From: DATCHW01 sp963806045
GTDB lineage: Bacteria; Bacteroidota; Ignavibacteria; Tepidaquicellales; Tepidaquicellaceae
Assembly: GCA_963806045.1 (NCBI GenBank)
Contig: CAWDWP010000017.1
Span: 1 to 64,000, forward strand
DNA length: 64,000 nt
Direction: 5' to 3'
The notes beneath the pieces were generated by a model. The model saw only the letters and a list, made by a program, of their open reading frames with translations. It ran no database searches and was not told the DNA's origin. This document shows positions 25,788 to 34,527 of the stretch, one piece after another (within the stretch, counting starts at the first letter, position 1; the number at the start of each line of letters is the position of its first letter). Position numbers and translations under genes: made by a program.

Positions 25788-27086
25788 TTATTTAAGATAA
25801 TCGTAGAGTGCAAATTTCGAAGAAAGATCTTTTACAGCATTTGAAACTTCTTTTAGAATCTTTTCATCAGAAGGATGCGAAATTACCTTATCGATTAATT
25901 CACCAATAAATTTCATATCCGTTTCTTTCATACCTCTTGTTGTCAAAGCGGGTGTACCAAGCCTTATTCCTGAAGTTATGAAAGGGCTTTTATCATCAAA
26001 AGGAACGGAATTTTTATTACAGGTAATACCGACATTATCGAGTGCTTCCTGTGCGGCTTTTCCGGAAATATTTTTACTCCTTAAATCCACAAGCATCAAA
26101 TGATTATCAGTACCTCCCGATATTATTTTAAAACCTAAATTGAAAAGCGTTTCAGATAGTGTTTTAGCATTTTTAATTACCTGTTCAGCATAAATTTTAA
26201 AATTATCCTCGAGAGCCTCTTTGAATGCTACTGCTTTTGCAGCTATCACGTGCATTAAAGGTCCCCCCTGAACTCCCGGCATAACCATTGAATCTACAAG
26301 TTCACTCATCATTTTTACTCTACCTGATTTAGGTGCTTTTATTCCAAACGGGTTTTCATAATCTTTTCCAATCATAATTAATCCACCGCGGGGTCCGCGA
26401 AGTGTTTTATGAGTCGTGGTTGTAACAATATGACAATGAGGTAACGGGTCATTTAATAATTTTTTAGCAATTAATCCTGCAGGGTGTGCAATATCAGCAA
26501 ATAGAAATGCACCTACAGAATCAGCAATCTCCCTGAAAGCTTTATAGTCAATATTCCTGGAATATGCACTTGCCCCAACCGTTATTAACTTTGGTTTTTC
26601 TTTTAAAGCAAGATCTTTAATAATATTATAATCCAATACACCGGTATCCGGATGTACTCCGTAAGGAATAAAATTATATAACTGCCCTGAGAAATTTACA
26701 GGTGAACCGTGCGTTAAATGACCGCCATGAGAAAGATTCATTCCCATAACTTTATCGCCAGGTTTTATTAAAACAAAATATGTTGCCATATTCGCCTGAC
26801 TGCCTGAATGCGGCTGGACATTTGTATATTCAGCTCCAAATAGTTCTTTTGCCCTGTCCCGTGCCAAATTCTCTGCAACATCTACATATTCACAACCTCC
26901 GTAATATCTTTTTCCGGGATAACCTTCAGCGTATTTGTTAGTAAGGGTCGAGCCTTGTGCCTGCATTACTGCTTGTGAAACAAAATTTTCAGAAGCAATC
27001 ATTTCAAGCTTATCCGCCTGACGATTTGTTTCATTTCTTATCGTTTCGAAAATTTCAATGTCTGCTAATTCAAGATCTCTAATCAT
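25788..27086 (-). CDS. glyA: serine hydroxymethyltransferase
   Basis: 432 residues, PLP enzyme interconverting serine and glycine with tetrahydrofolate one-carbon transfer. Recognised by MIASENFVS, YAEGYPGKRYYGGC, HGGHLTHG, DIAHPAGLI and the PLP-lysine motif VTTTTHKTLRGPRGG with Lys227. The normal length is about 415-430. It sits between rpiB (22 bases upstream) and tatC (12 bases downstream), a metabolic gene inside an envelope operon. Confidence 0.96.
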   Translation of the reverse strand: MIRDLELADIEIFETIRNETNRQADKLEMIASENFVSQAVMQAQGSTLTNKYAEGYPGKRYYGGCEYVDVAENLARDRAKELFGAEYTNVQPHSGSQANMATYFVLIKPGDKVMGMNLSHGGHLTHGSPVNFSGQLYNFIPYGVHPDTGVLDYNIIKDLALKEKPKLITVGASAYSRNIDYKAFREIADSVGAFLFADIAHPAGLIAKKLLNDPLPHCHIVTTTTHKTLRGPRGGLIMIGKDYENPFGIKAPKSGRVKMMSELVDSMVMPGVQGGPLMHVIAAKAVAFKEALEDNFKIYAEQVIKNAKTLSETLFNLGFKIISGGTDNHLMLVDLRSKNISGKAAQEALDNVGITCNKNSVPFDDKSPFITSGIRLGTPALTTRGMKETDMKFIGELIDKVISHPSDEKILKEVSNAVKDLSSKFALYDYLK

Positions 27087-27108
27087 ATATTTAAATTAAA
27101 TTATAAGT

Positions 27109-27543
27109 TTATGGAATGTTATTAATTTTATTAACTCTGCGCGCATGTCTTTCATCACTATCGAACGGAGTGGTAAGGAATTTTTTTAAACAAATTATTG
27201 CTGTCTCAATGTCTATGAAATCAGCACCAAAACAAATTACATTTGCATTATTATGTCTTCTGCTCATCTCAGCCATTTTTTCGGTCAAAATATTTACTGC
27301 TCTGATTCCTTTATATTTATTAGCCGGAATGCATATTCCCATTCCGCTGCCGCATATAAGAACACCATATTCTGATTCTTTTTTCTGTAATGATTCGGCT
27401 ACTTGTCTCGCGTAATCAGGATAATCAACACTTTCTTCTGAAAATGTACCAAAATCTTTATATTCGAATTTCTCAGATGAAAGAAACTTTTTTAATTCCT
27501 CTTTCATCTTAAATCCCCTGTGGTCTGTTCCTATTGCAATCAT
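27109..27543 (-). CDS. rpiB: ribose-5-phosphate isomerase B
   Basis: 144 residues of the RpiB/LacAB family: isomerises ribose-5-P and ribulose-5-P in the pentose phosphate pathway. It starts IAIGTDHRGF with Asp7/His8, has the catalytic CGSGMGICIPANK with Cys64, and RRHNNANV with His97. Normal length. Directly upstream of glyA, as in many Bacteroidota and other bacteria. Confidence 0.94.
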   Translation of the reverse strand: MIAIGTDHRGFKMKEELKKFLSSEKFEYKDFGTFSEESVDYPDYARQVAESLQKKESEYGVLICGSGMGICIPANKYKGIRAVNILTEKMAEMSRRHNNANVICFGADFIDIETAIICLKKFLTTPFDSDERHARRVNKINNIP

Positions 27544-27555
27544 AATAGTTCAGTA

Positions 27556-28821
27556 TTAATCTTCTGCACGTTTGAGAAACCAAAGTTCACCAAAATTCAA
27601 ACCTGCAGTTATTTTAAAATAATTATCTTTAATGAATCCCAGGTCGGTTTTTCCTCTTGTGTAGAAGTTAAAGCCAAGGTCGATGGAATTAAATCGATTT
27701 AATGGAATTCCGAAACCAATTCCTACGCCATAGCCATTTATCTGCTGATTATTTATTTTAAAATAAGAATTATCAATGAATGCACCTAAACGGTATTCAA
27801 TTCCATCCCAAAAACTCAAATCTTTTTTAACCGGAGGAGTAATTGCAAAACCAAGCCCCCACCTGAATGTATTTTGGTAAATGCCTAATGTATTTCCGCT
27901 CTCTTTGTAGTCACTCCACTGCTGATAAAGGAAATCCGAAGAAACTATAACACGACCAAATGAATTCGTGATACCGAAACCGAATGCCTGAGGAATTTCA
28001 ATATCGCCGTTCAGAGTTCGGATAGTATCCACTCCGGTGCTGGAACCAAATATTCCATCAAGTTCAGATTTAAGATTTAATTTAGACTGGTATAATACCC
28101 CTATAACAAGATTATCTATAGCCTTAGCTTTTAATATTTTTCCAATATCAAATATCAAACCACCTTTAAAAAATGAACCATTAATATTGTTTTCTTTTCT
28201 GATATATGAATTCTGGTAATTGGCATCATTGAAATCCAGATAGGAAATTCTTTTCAGGTCACCGAATGCATAATTATATTCAAAACCCACACTAATATTT
28301 GATAATATTTTATACGTCATTCCTAAATTTATTCTTGTCATACCGCCATTTCCGGCATATGTTTCTGTATAATCTTTTCCATATAAATTACCTGTAGTAA
28401 TAACCTTGTAATTAATCTGACTTAGAGGATTAAATCCAAGATTTAAAACCCAACCGTTACTCTGATTAAAAGGAATTCCTATATTCAATCCCTGAACATT
28501 CCCGTTCGAAGCAGAAATTTTTTTCGAATTATCAGATGATTTAAGGAAATTATACCTGAAGCTTGCAGTGACATTGGTAAAAGATAATCTCGTGTTAGCC
28601 GCCGGATTCATATTGTTCACGTAATCTCCATACAGAGAAATCCCCAATATGTTCATTGATTCGGTTCTAATGCTCGATGAATATTGAATGTCACCAATAC
28701 CAAAGGACGTATAGGGTGAGCCTAAGGGGAATTCCTCATTAATCTGAGTAATAGTCTGAGAATACGAGATTATCCCCGAAAATAATAAAATTAATATGAT
28801 TAAAAAAACTTTATATTTCAT
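27556..28821 (-). CDS. outer-membrane beta-barrel protein, OmpP1/FadL-like
   Basis: 421 residues with a signal peptide (1-20). The mature N-terminus (LGSPYTSFGIGDIQYSSSI) and the MNILGISLYG...MNPAANT segment are typical of the FadL/OmpP1 or PorV-type group, followed by about 14 amphipathic strands and a C-terminal aromatic-containing strand. It probably transports hydrophobic solutes, or acts as a T9SS PorV/SprF-like partner; the two cannot be separated here. It lies 10 bases after the lipoprotein gene, suggesting the two act together. Confidence 0.78.
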   Translation of the reverse strand: MKYKVFLIILILLFSGIISYSQTITQINEEFPLGSPYTSFGIGDIQYSSSIRTESMNILGISLYGDYVNNMNPAANTRLSFTNVTASFRYNFLKSSDNSKKISASNGNVQGLNIGIPFNQSNGWVLNLGFNPLSQINYKVITTGNLYGKDYTETYAGNGGMTRINLGMTYKILSNISVGFEYNYAFGDLKRISYLDFNDANYQNSYIRKENNINGSFFKGGLIFDIGKILKAKAIDNLVIGVLYQSKLNLKSELDGIFGSSTGVDTIRTLNGDIEIPQAFGFGITNSFGRVIVSSDFLYQQWSDYKESGNTLGIYQNTFRWGLGFAITPPVKKDLSFWDGIEYRLGAFIDNSYFKINNQQINGYGVGIGFGIPLNRFNSIDLGFNFYTRGKTDLGFIKDNYFKITAGLNFGELWFLKRAED

Positions 28822-28831
28822 TAAGATTAAT

Positions 28832-30040
28832 TTAGTTTCGTTTTGTGTAAAGAATTCTAAGATAAGGTGTTTTGATTACATCACTTGCAAGCGGAGAATA
28901 TATCGCACACTTATTCAGACTGGTTGCATCAGTTATATTTCTTAACTGGATTCCATAGTTCACCGCTGTACCGGAATTCCATCTCTGAAATATTGAATTT
29001 AGTCTGACTCCGTATGTTACTGAATCAACTACGGTTGTATAGAAATAATTATCATCGATATTCACAAGTGTAGTATCTGTCAGCATGGCAATTGCTATTC
29101 TTCTATCCTGAAAATTCTGGGATGTGAATGAATTCGACGGATCAAATTTTAACTCAAGATAAGCTTCATTTATAATTACATTTGGCGGTAATTTTGAAAG
29201 ATCAAATTTTAAATTACATTTGTAACTGACACCTGACTGTAAAATAATCCTTCCATTGGGAATGATTGAAGCGGGTGCATCTGCGATAAAAGATGTGGAT
29301 GAAAGATTTAAAGTTACTGTATCGGTTTGTGTACCTTTATTCAGAACCAATGTCATCGTAGGTCCTAATCCGGATATATTTGCAGAATAAAAACCCCTTA
29401 TTGTGGTTGAGTTTGTATTTGAAAGCAATATAATACCATAATTCTTATAAGTATTTGTATCTGATGTATTTTTCAACCATTCGGATACTATCTGGCTATT
29501 GAAAGGAATATTTACATAAGCTGTATCGGTTAATACTCCTGAATAAGCACCGAGAGAAGTATTCCCGATATCAGAGGCTGTAACCTGGTCATAGGTGACC
29601 TGAGAAAAATCTATAAACCTATTCAGTTTATAGCAGTTAAATGAATTCAAGCCAAGAGAATCCTGAAAGAAAGTGTTATTATATCTTAGCTTAAGATTTG
29701 CCGAAACGACGGTAAAACTGTCATACCCTGTTGGTAAACTGATAAACTTTAACAATGATCGTGATTCATATGTCTGATACCTGCCTACAAAAATATATGG
29801 AGAAATACTTGTGTTAATATATTTTAAGGTGTTAGTGCTTGTAATCAAAATAGAATCTTTCCTGGAATCAAGTACTTTTTTGTTCAGCGTATCGAAAGGA
29901 GATATATAGATTAAACCCAGATCATTAGGGCTGTTTTCACAGCCTGATAAAAAAATAACTACCGGTAATAATATTATTAAGAGAAATGTAGATATTTTAA
30001 ACGAAGTCAAATAACAAATTAAACTTTTATTTTTAATCAT
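28832..30040 (-). CDS. secreted lipoprotein, DNRLRE-like beta domain
   Basis: 402 residues. After a long N-region the lipobox ends FLSGC with the lipidated Cys at about 34. The mature protein is beta-rich and made of two similar halves with SLLKFISLP...SANLKLRYN and LKFDLSKLPPNVIINEAYLELKF (each quoted in part), the pattern of DNRLRE-type surface domains. A domain duplication is likely. Function unknown; probably displayed on the outer membrane. First gene of the operon reading down to the polyprenyl synthase. Confidence 0.7.
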   Translation of the reverse strand: MIKNKSLICYLTSFKISTFLLIILLPVVIFLSGCENSPNDLGLIYISPFDTLNKKVLDSRKDSILITSTNTLKYINTSISPYIFVGRYQTYESRSLLKFISLPTGYDSFTVVSANLKLRYNNTFFQDSLGLNSFNCYKLNRFIDFSQVTYDQVTASDIGNTSLGAYSGVLTDTAYVNIPFNSQIVSEWLKNTSDTNTYKNYGIILLSNTNSTTIRGFYSANISGLGPTMTLVLNKGTQTDTVTLNLSSTSFIADAPASIIPNGRIILQSGVSYKCNLKFDLSKLPPNVIINEAYLELKFDPSNSFTSQNFQDRRIAIAMLTDTTLVNIDDNYFYTTVVDSVTYGVRLNSIFQRWNSGTAVNYGIQLRNITDATSLNKCAIYSPLASDVIKTPYLRILYTKRN

Positions 30041-30147
30041 TAAATATTATTTTATAAACTTTAAAACCCGAGACTTTCAATTATTCTTCAGAATTGCTTA
30101 ATTTTCAGATATTTCAGAATTAACAAAAATTCAATAACCTAATAAAT

Positions 30148-30738
30148 TTATTTTACTAAACCCGTTTGGTTAAAATTCAGAATATATTCACTTGCATCCA
30201 GTAAATTTTCTGCAATATATTCTATAAAGATATTCTCTTTTTTACATTTAATCAATTCGCTTTTACCGTGACCTGTCATAACAATAATTCTCTTTAAATT
30301 TGAATTTTCGGCACATTTCATATCAACATAAGAATCCCCTATTAAAAAAGAACTGTTCAAATCTATGCTATATTTTTTAACAGCTTTTTCTATCAAACCT
30401 GTTCCGGGTTTTCTGTCATTGCTCAAAATCTTATATTTTTCAACAATTCCATCGACATGATACGGTGAAAAGAATATATCGTTAATTAAAGATGAATTAT
30501 TGAAAGATACCAGTTTCAAAAATTCACTGTGTATATCTTCAAGTTCATCTATTGTTAGTAATCCTCTTGATATTGCAGACTGGTTTGTTATGACGATATT
30601 TAAAAAGCCGGAATTTCTGAAATTTAATAGAGCTTCTAAAGAACCTTCTATTATATCAATATTTTCTTTCTTTGTGAGATAATTAACTTCTCGGTTAATT
30701 GTTCCGTCTCTATCTAAAAAAATTGCTTTGCTTTGCAC
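30148..30738 (-). CDS. HAD-IIIA phosphatase, GmhB-like without zinc cysteines
   Basis: 196 residues. The N-terminus FLDRDGTINREVNYL carries Asp9 and Asp11, ITNQSAISRG is motif II, DRKPGTGLI and IGDSYVDMKCA supply motifs III and IV. This is the D,D-heptose 1,7-bisphosphate phosphatase / histidinol-phosphatase group. The CxH...CxC zinc loop of GmhB is replaced (SPYHVDG ... LSNDRKP), so it is a zinc-less variant. It follows glgA by 10 bases. The substrate could be a heptose bisphosphate or another sugar phosphate; not decidable here. Confidence 0.82.
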   Translation of the reverse strand: MQSKAIFLDRDGTINREVNYLTKKENIDIIEGSLEALLNFRNSGFLNIVITNQSAISRGLLTIDELEDIHSEFLKLVSFNNSSLINDIFFSPYHVDGIVEKYKILSNDRKPGTGLIEKAVKKYSIDLNSSFLIGDSYVDMKCAENSNLKRIIVMTGHGKSELIKCKKENIFIEYIAENLLDASEYILNFNQTGLVK

Positions 30739-30748
30739 TAAATAAAAC

Positions 30749-32233
30749 TTACTTGGAAGATTCTAAAACTTTATATAAATCCATATATTTTTTTGCTGAC
30801 ACTTTCCACGAAAAGTCAAGTGCCATTCCATTCCTGATAAGAGTATGCCATTTTGGCTTATTATTTCTATAAAGCGAAAGTGCCGTTTGAATAGTTTTCA
30901 TAAGATCAGCAGGTTTATAATCATTAAACAAGAATCCGCATCCATCCGGTTTTTTAAAGTCCTTTATTGTATCTGCAAGACCTCCGGTATTCCTGACAAC
31001 AGGAACAGTGCCATATTTCAGGGCATAGAGCTGGCTCAATCCGCAAGGTTCATATTTAGAAGGCATCAGTAACATATCTGCACCTGCTTGTATATGATGT
31101 GCAAGTTCTTCGTTAAATCCTATATCAACTATCAGTTTACCCGGATATTTTTTCTTTGCGTTCAGGAAGAACTTCTGGTATTTCTCTTCACCAACACCTA
31201 ATATTATCATCTGTAAATCTTCTTTCATAAGCTTGGGAAATAAATCTACGATTAAATCTATACCTTTTGAATCGACAAGCCGGGAAATAATTCCAAGAAG
31301 AGGAACATTTTCATTATACTTCAGATCAAATTTGTTAAGCAGTTCACGTTTATTCTCATATTTAAGCGGTATTTCCTGATGAGTATATCTATAGGTTATT
31401 ATCTTATCCAGACTTGGATTCCATATCGAGTAATCTACCCCGTTTAATATTCCGCTTAAATCTTTTTTTCTGTGGCTTAATACATCTTCCATACCGAGAC
31501 TGAATTCCTTACTTGAACGGATTTCTTCAGCATATTTCTGACTGACTGTTGTTATTTTGTCTGCATAATTCAAAGCTGTTTTCAGAAAACTGAACTGTCC
31601 TTTCAATAATCCGTGGTTTTCGGTTAACACTTCTTTTGGTAAACCTGTTTTATTAAAAGATGATTTCGGAAAATTTCCCTGATAAGCAAGATTATGAATC
31701 GTGAAAACAGTTTTAATATCTCTTAAATGGACATTATCTTTATAAACTGTTTTGATAAAAGCAGGAATCAATCCTGTCTGCCAGTCATTACAATGAATTA
31801 CATCCGGTTTCCATTGAAGAATTTCAAGTATATCGAGGACTGCTTTACAAAAGAAAAAATACCTTTCATCATTATTTGCATAATCCTGTTTGGTTTTAAT
31901 ATTCTGATAGATTCCTTTATTCTTAAAAAAGTCCTGATTTTCCAGAAGATATATCTGAGCTTTTGTATTTTTTCCATGAATGAAGGAAGATTTGATGCTG
32001 AATTTTATTGACTTCTCAGTAATCCTGAATGTTAAATCTTTAAGTCTTTTAATCTCGTGAATCTGCAGTCTCCTTTCATCAAGAGGACCATATTTCGGAG
32101 AAATTATCCTGACTTCATTTCCAAGAGAATTTAATGCCTGAGGCAAGGCATTTGAGATATCGGCTAAGCCACCAGTTTTTGAGTAGGGGAAAACCTCACT
32201 GGTTACAAACAGAACATTATAACCTTTTGACAT
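30749..32233 (-). CDS. glgA: glycogen synthase (ADP-glucose type)
   Basis: 494 residues, GT5 family: transfers glucose from ADP-glucose to the growing alpha-1,4-glucan. The KTGGLAD motif at 19-25 binds the nucleotide sugar, followed by VIHCNDWQTGLIP, GILNGVDYSIWNP, and the C-terminal EPCGLSQLYALKYG with the conserved Glu. Length is typical. It starts a two-gene unit with the HAD phosphatase. No glgB or glgC is in the window. Confidence 0.93.
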   Translation of the reverse strand: MSKGYNVLFVTSEVFPYSKTGGLADISNALPQALNSLGNEVRIISPKYGPLDERRLQIHEIKRLKDLTFRITEKSIKFSIKSSFIHGKNTKAQIYLLENQDFFKNKGIYQNIKTKQDYANNDERYFFFCKAVLDILEILQWKPDVIHCNDWQTGLIPAFIKTVYKDNVHLRDIKTVFTIHNLAYQGNFPKSSFNKTGLPKEVLTENHGLLKGQFSFLKTALNYADKITTVSQKYAEEIRSSKEFSLGMEDVLSHRKKDLSGILNGVDYSIWNPSLDKIITYRYTHQEIPLKYENKRELLNKFDLKYNENVPLLGIISRLVDSKGIDLIVDLFPKLMKEDLQMIILGVGEEKYQKFFLNAKKKYPGKLIVDIGFNEELAHHIQAGADMLLMPSKYEPCGLSQLYALKYGTVPVVRNTGGLADTIKDFKKPDGCGFLFNDYKPADLMKTIQTALSLYRNNKPKWHTLIRNGMALDFSWKVSAKKYMDLYKVLESSK

Positions 32234-32388
32234 CTAAGTTTTGATTTTTAAGTAAATTACTCAAAATATGGAAGATTTTCAATGACATTATTAAGAAGAA
32301 TAAGGTGATAAAACTGAGAATACTATCTCACTAATTATAACTTAAATCTCAGGTATAAATAATTGAAAAATAAATAAAGAGATTATTC

Positions 32389-33075
32389 TCAAATTTTAAG
32401 TTCTTTTAATAATTTTTCTGTTCCGGTCGTTGCGTTTTCTTCAATAAATATGAGATTCTCATAAAAGTTGTGAATTTCAGGTTTTATGGGGTCTATGATA
32501 TATTTAGGTACAGATTCCGGAACAAACTGGATTAAACCTGCCGCAGGGTAAACAACAAGCGATGAACCGACAACAACGAAGATATCTGCACCGGAGCAAA
32601 TCTCAGAAGCATTTTCAATTTCAGGAACGGACTCTCCAAACCAAACTATATGAGGACGAAGCTGGGCACCTTTTTCGCATTGGTCGCCTAATTTGATATC
32701 CTCATATCCGATTTCATAAACCATATAAGGCGGAACAGTGCTCCTTGCTTTAGTCAGTTCACCGTGGAGATGAACAATATTTTTAGAGCCGGAACGTTCG
32801 TGAAGATTATCGACATTTTGTGTAATAACAGTAACATCAAATTTTTCTTCCAGTTTTTTAATATTGAAATGTGCTTCGTTAGGCTTTACGTCTTTTAATT
32901 GTCTCCGTCTCTGGTTATAAAAATTAAGGACGAGTTCTTTGTTTTTATTCCAACCGATGGGAGATGCGACTTCCATAATATCGTGACCTTCCCATAGACC
33001 TCCTTTATCGCGGAATGTGGAAATGCCGCTTTCTGCACTTACTCCGGCACCGGTTAAAACGACTAGCTTTATCAC
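32389..33075 (-). CDS. NAD-dependent protein deacylase (sirtuin), zinc-site lacking
   Basis: 228 residues, class III (CobB-like) sirtuin. NAD-binding GAGVSAESGISTFRD at 9-23, ITQNVDN at 84-90, catalytic His104 in HLHGE, and RPHIVWFGE. Tyr53 and Arg56 in FYNQR match the Y..R pair that gives CobB/SIRT5-type desuccinylase/demalonylase activity. The two CxxC zinc motifs are missing: only one Cys remains (DQCEKG). This zinc-less form is known in Bacteroidota-type sirtuins (from memory). Likely an acyl-lysine deacylase of metabolic enzymes. Confidence 0.9.
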   Translation of the reverse strand: MIKLVVLTGAGVSAESGISTFRDKGGLWEGHDIMEVASPIGWNKNKELVLNFYNQRRRQLKDVKPNEAHFNIKKLEEKFDVTVITQNVDNLHERSGSKNIVHLHGELTKARSTVPPYMVYEIGYEDIKLGDQCEKGAQLRPHIVWFGESVPEIENASEICSGADIFVVVGSSLVVYPAAGLIQFVPESVPKYIIDPIKPEIHNFYENLIFIEENATTGTEKLLKELKI

Positions 33076-33120
33076 TGATATAAATAATTAAAATTGATAA
33101 ACTGAAAAAGATAAAATACA

Positions 33121-33168
33121 ATTAACCGCAAAGAAAGAAAAGAAAGTGTTCGCAAAGGTCGCAAAGTC
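33121..33168. repeat. degenerate GCAAAG-type intergenic repeat
   Basis: Repeated CGCAAAG/GCAAAG words (CCGCAAAG, CGCAAAGG, CGCAAAG) between the DUF302 stop and the sirtuin start. The period is about 7-12 bases and imperfect. Similar degenerate intergenic strings (CGCAAAG, CACGAAG and ACAGGATTAA words) occur in many bacterial genomes of this group (from memory, not searched). A related patch is at 53950-54012. Confidence 0.4.
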
Positions 33169-33172
33169 ATAA

Positions 33173-33556
33173 TCAAATACAGTCAATTACTTTTTTCATT
33201 TTTTCAGTAAGCGCTTTTGAAAGCTCAGTTAATTTAGGATTATCTGAAATCATGCTGATTAATCCTGCATTAAAACCTGAAACTTTTACTTCACCGTTTC
33301 TTTCGTAAACAATAACATTGCAGGGCATAAGTATTCCGATTTGCTCTTCCGCCATCAATGCTTCATAAGCAGATGGGGGGTTACAAGCCCCGAGGATAAT
33401 ATACTTATCGAAATCTTTATTTAGTTTTGTTTTGATTGTTTCCTTTACGTCAATAGTGGTAAGTACTCCGAAGCCTTCCTTTTTAAGCTCTTCGGTTGCT
33501 TTTTCAACTGCCTGTTCATAAGTTAAATTTACTTTTTTAGATATTCCGTATTCCAT
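33173..33556 (-). CDS. DUF302 family protein
   Basis: 127 residues of the DUF302 fold (TT1751-like), typically a dimer with a conserved nucleotide- or haem-like pocket, function unknown. Matching features: a start like YGISKKVNLTYEQAVEKATE, the YIILGACNPPSAYEAL motif, and IGILMPCNVIVYE. No signal peptide, cytoplasmic. It stands apart from the sirtuin by 97 bases containing the GCAAAG repeat. Confidence 0.85.
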   Translation of the reverse strand: MEYGISKKVNLTYEQAVEKATEELKKEGFGVLTTIDVKETIKTKLNKDFDKYIILGACNPPSAYEALMAEEQIGILMPCNVIVYERNGEVKVSGFNAGLISMISDNPKLTELSKALTEKMKKVIDCI

Positions 33557-33808
33557 AAGATTTTAAACTTTTAATTATTAAATATTTCAGTGAATAAATA
33601 AAAAATTAAATATAAAAAATCAAATAAACAAATTAAAAATATCACTGATTGACATGATTAGAATGCTAAACGGATATACACCAAATTTAAAAAAAGTATA
33701 ACTTTTTTAAAATTTTTCTTAGAAATACCCGATATTTTATAAAAACCAGTGATTTTTCAAAGACTTGAATGTATTCTTGATTATCAATAGATTTTCACGG
33801 GACTTCAA

Positions 33809-34201
33809 ATGGATAAAATAGAAAGTATAAAATATTGGGTCGACATTGCTGATTATGATTTGGAGACAGCAAAAGCAATGCTCAAAACTAAGAGATATTT
33901 ATACGTTGGATTTATGTGCCACCAAGTTATTGAGAAAATACTTAAGGCATACTATTGTAAAATTTTAGATGATATTCCTCCCTATACTCATAATTTAAAA
34001 AGGCTTGCAGATATTACCGGTTTAACGGATAAATTAACTCCTGAACAGACCGATTTTTTAATTGAGATATTACCATTAAATATTGAAGCAAGATATCCAA
34101 CTTATAAAGATGAAATATACAAAATGTTAGATAAAGTAAAAGCAAATGAGATTATTTCAAAAACTAAAGAATTTTCTGAATGGATAAAGAGTTTGCTATA
34201 A
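33809..34201 (+). CDS. HEPN domain protein of a HEPN/MNT pair
   Basis: 130 residues, a PF05168-type HEPN helical protein: SIKYWVDIADYDLETAKAML, GFMCHQVIEKILKAYY and PYTHNLKRLADITG. In toxin-antitoxin pairs with MNT-type nucleotidyltransferases the HEPN partner is the RNase-like toxin, but the canonical C-terminal RX4-6H motif is not evident (the region reads IEARYPTYKD). It overlaps the MNT gene by 22 bases, a typical arrangement. The pair is the only plus-strand unit in the 20-50 kb part of the window. Confidence 0.88.
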   Translation: MDKIESIKYWVDIADYDLETAKAMLKTKRYLYVGFMCHQVIEKILKAYYCKILDDIPPYTHNLKRLADITGLTDKLTPEQTDFLIEILPLNIEARYPTYKDEIYKMLDKVKANEIISKTKEFSEWIKSLL

Positions 34202-34491
34202 ATGTTGCTAAAAAATTTGCAGAAAAGATAAAAGGGATTGTATCTTTTAAGGAAATAATTCTTTTTGGTTCATTTGCAAAAGGTACAAATCACAAAGATA
34301 GTGATATAGATATTGCTTTAGTCATTGGAAATATTACTTATGATTATTTTGACGTTTATAAGCAAATAATAAAAATGGGATATGAAATTGACAATAGAAT
34401 AGAACCTGTAATTTTACGAAAAGATAAGGATTACAGCGGATTTTTACAAATGATTCAGAAAGAAGGAATAGTCGTTTATAAAGCGGCATAG
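34180..34491 (+). CDS. MNT-type nucleotidyltransferase of a HEPN/MNT pair
   Basis: 103 residues, minimal nucleotidyltransferase. LFGSFAKGTNHKDSDIDIAL contains the GS-x10-DxD signature of DNA polymerase beta-like MNTs, with NRIEPVIL as the third acidic strand. Such proteins AMPylate and silence the HEPN partner in known HEPN/MNT modules; here that is inferred. It starts within the HEPN gene (overlap 22 bases). Confidence 0.88.
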   Translation: MDKEFAINVAKKFAEKIKGIVSFKEIILFGSFAKGTNHKDSDIDIALVIGNITYDYFDVYKQIIKMGYEIDNRIEPVILRKDKDYSGFLQMIQKEGIVVYKAA

Positions 34492-34527
34492 AATAATAGA
34501 CTCTACAACTTTAACTACAAACTATTT

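Noticed and set aside
33649..33678. TTGACA with a GATATA-like box upstream of the HEPN gene
   Set aside because: The spacer is 18 bases with a weak -10 and the start codon is 130 bases away; in such AT-rich DNA it is not convincing.
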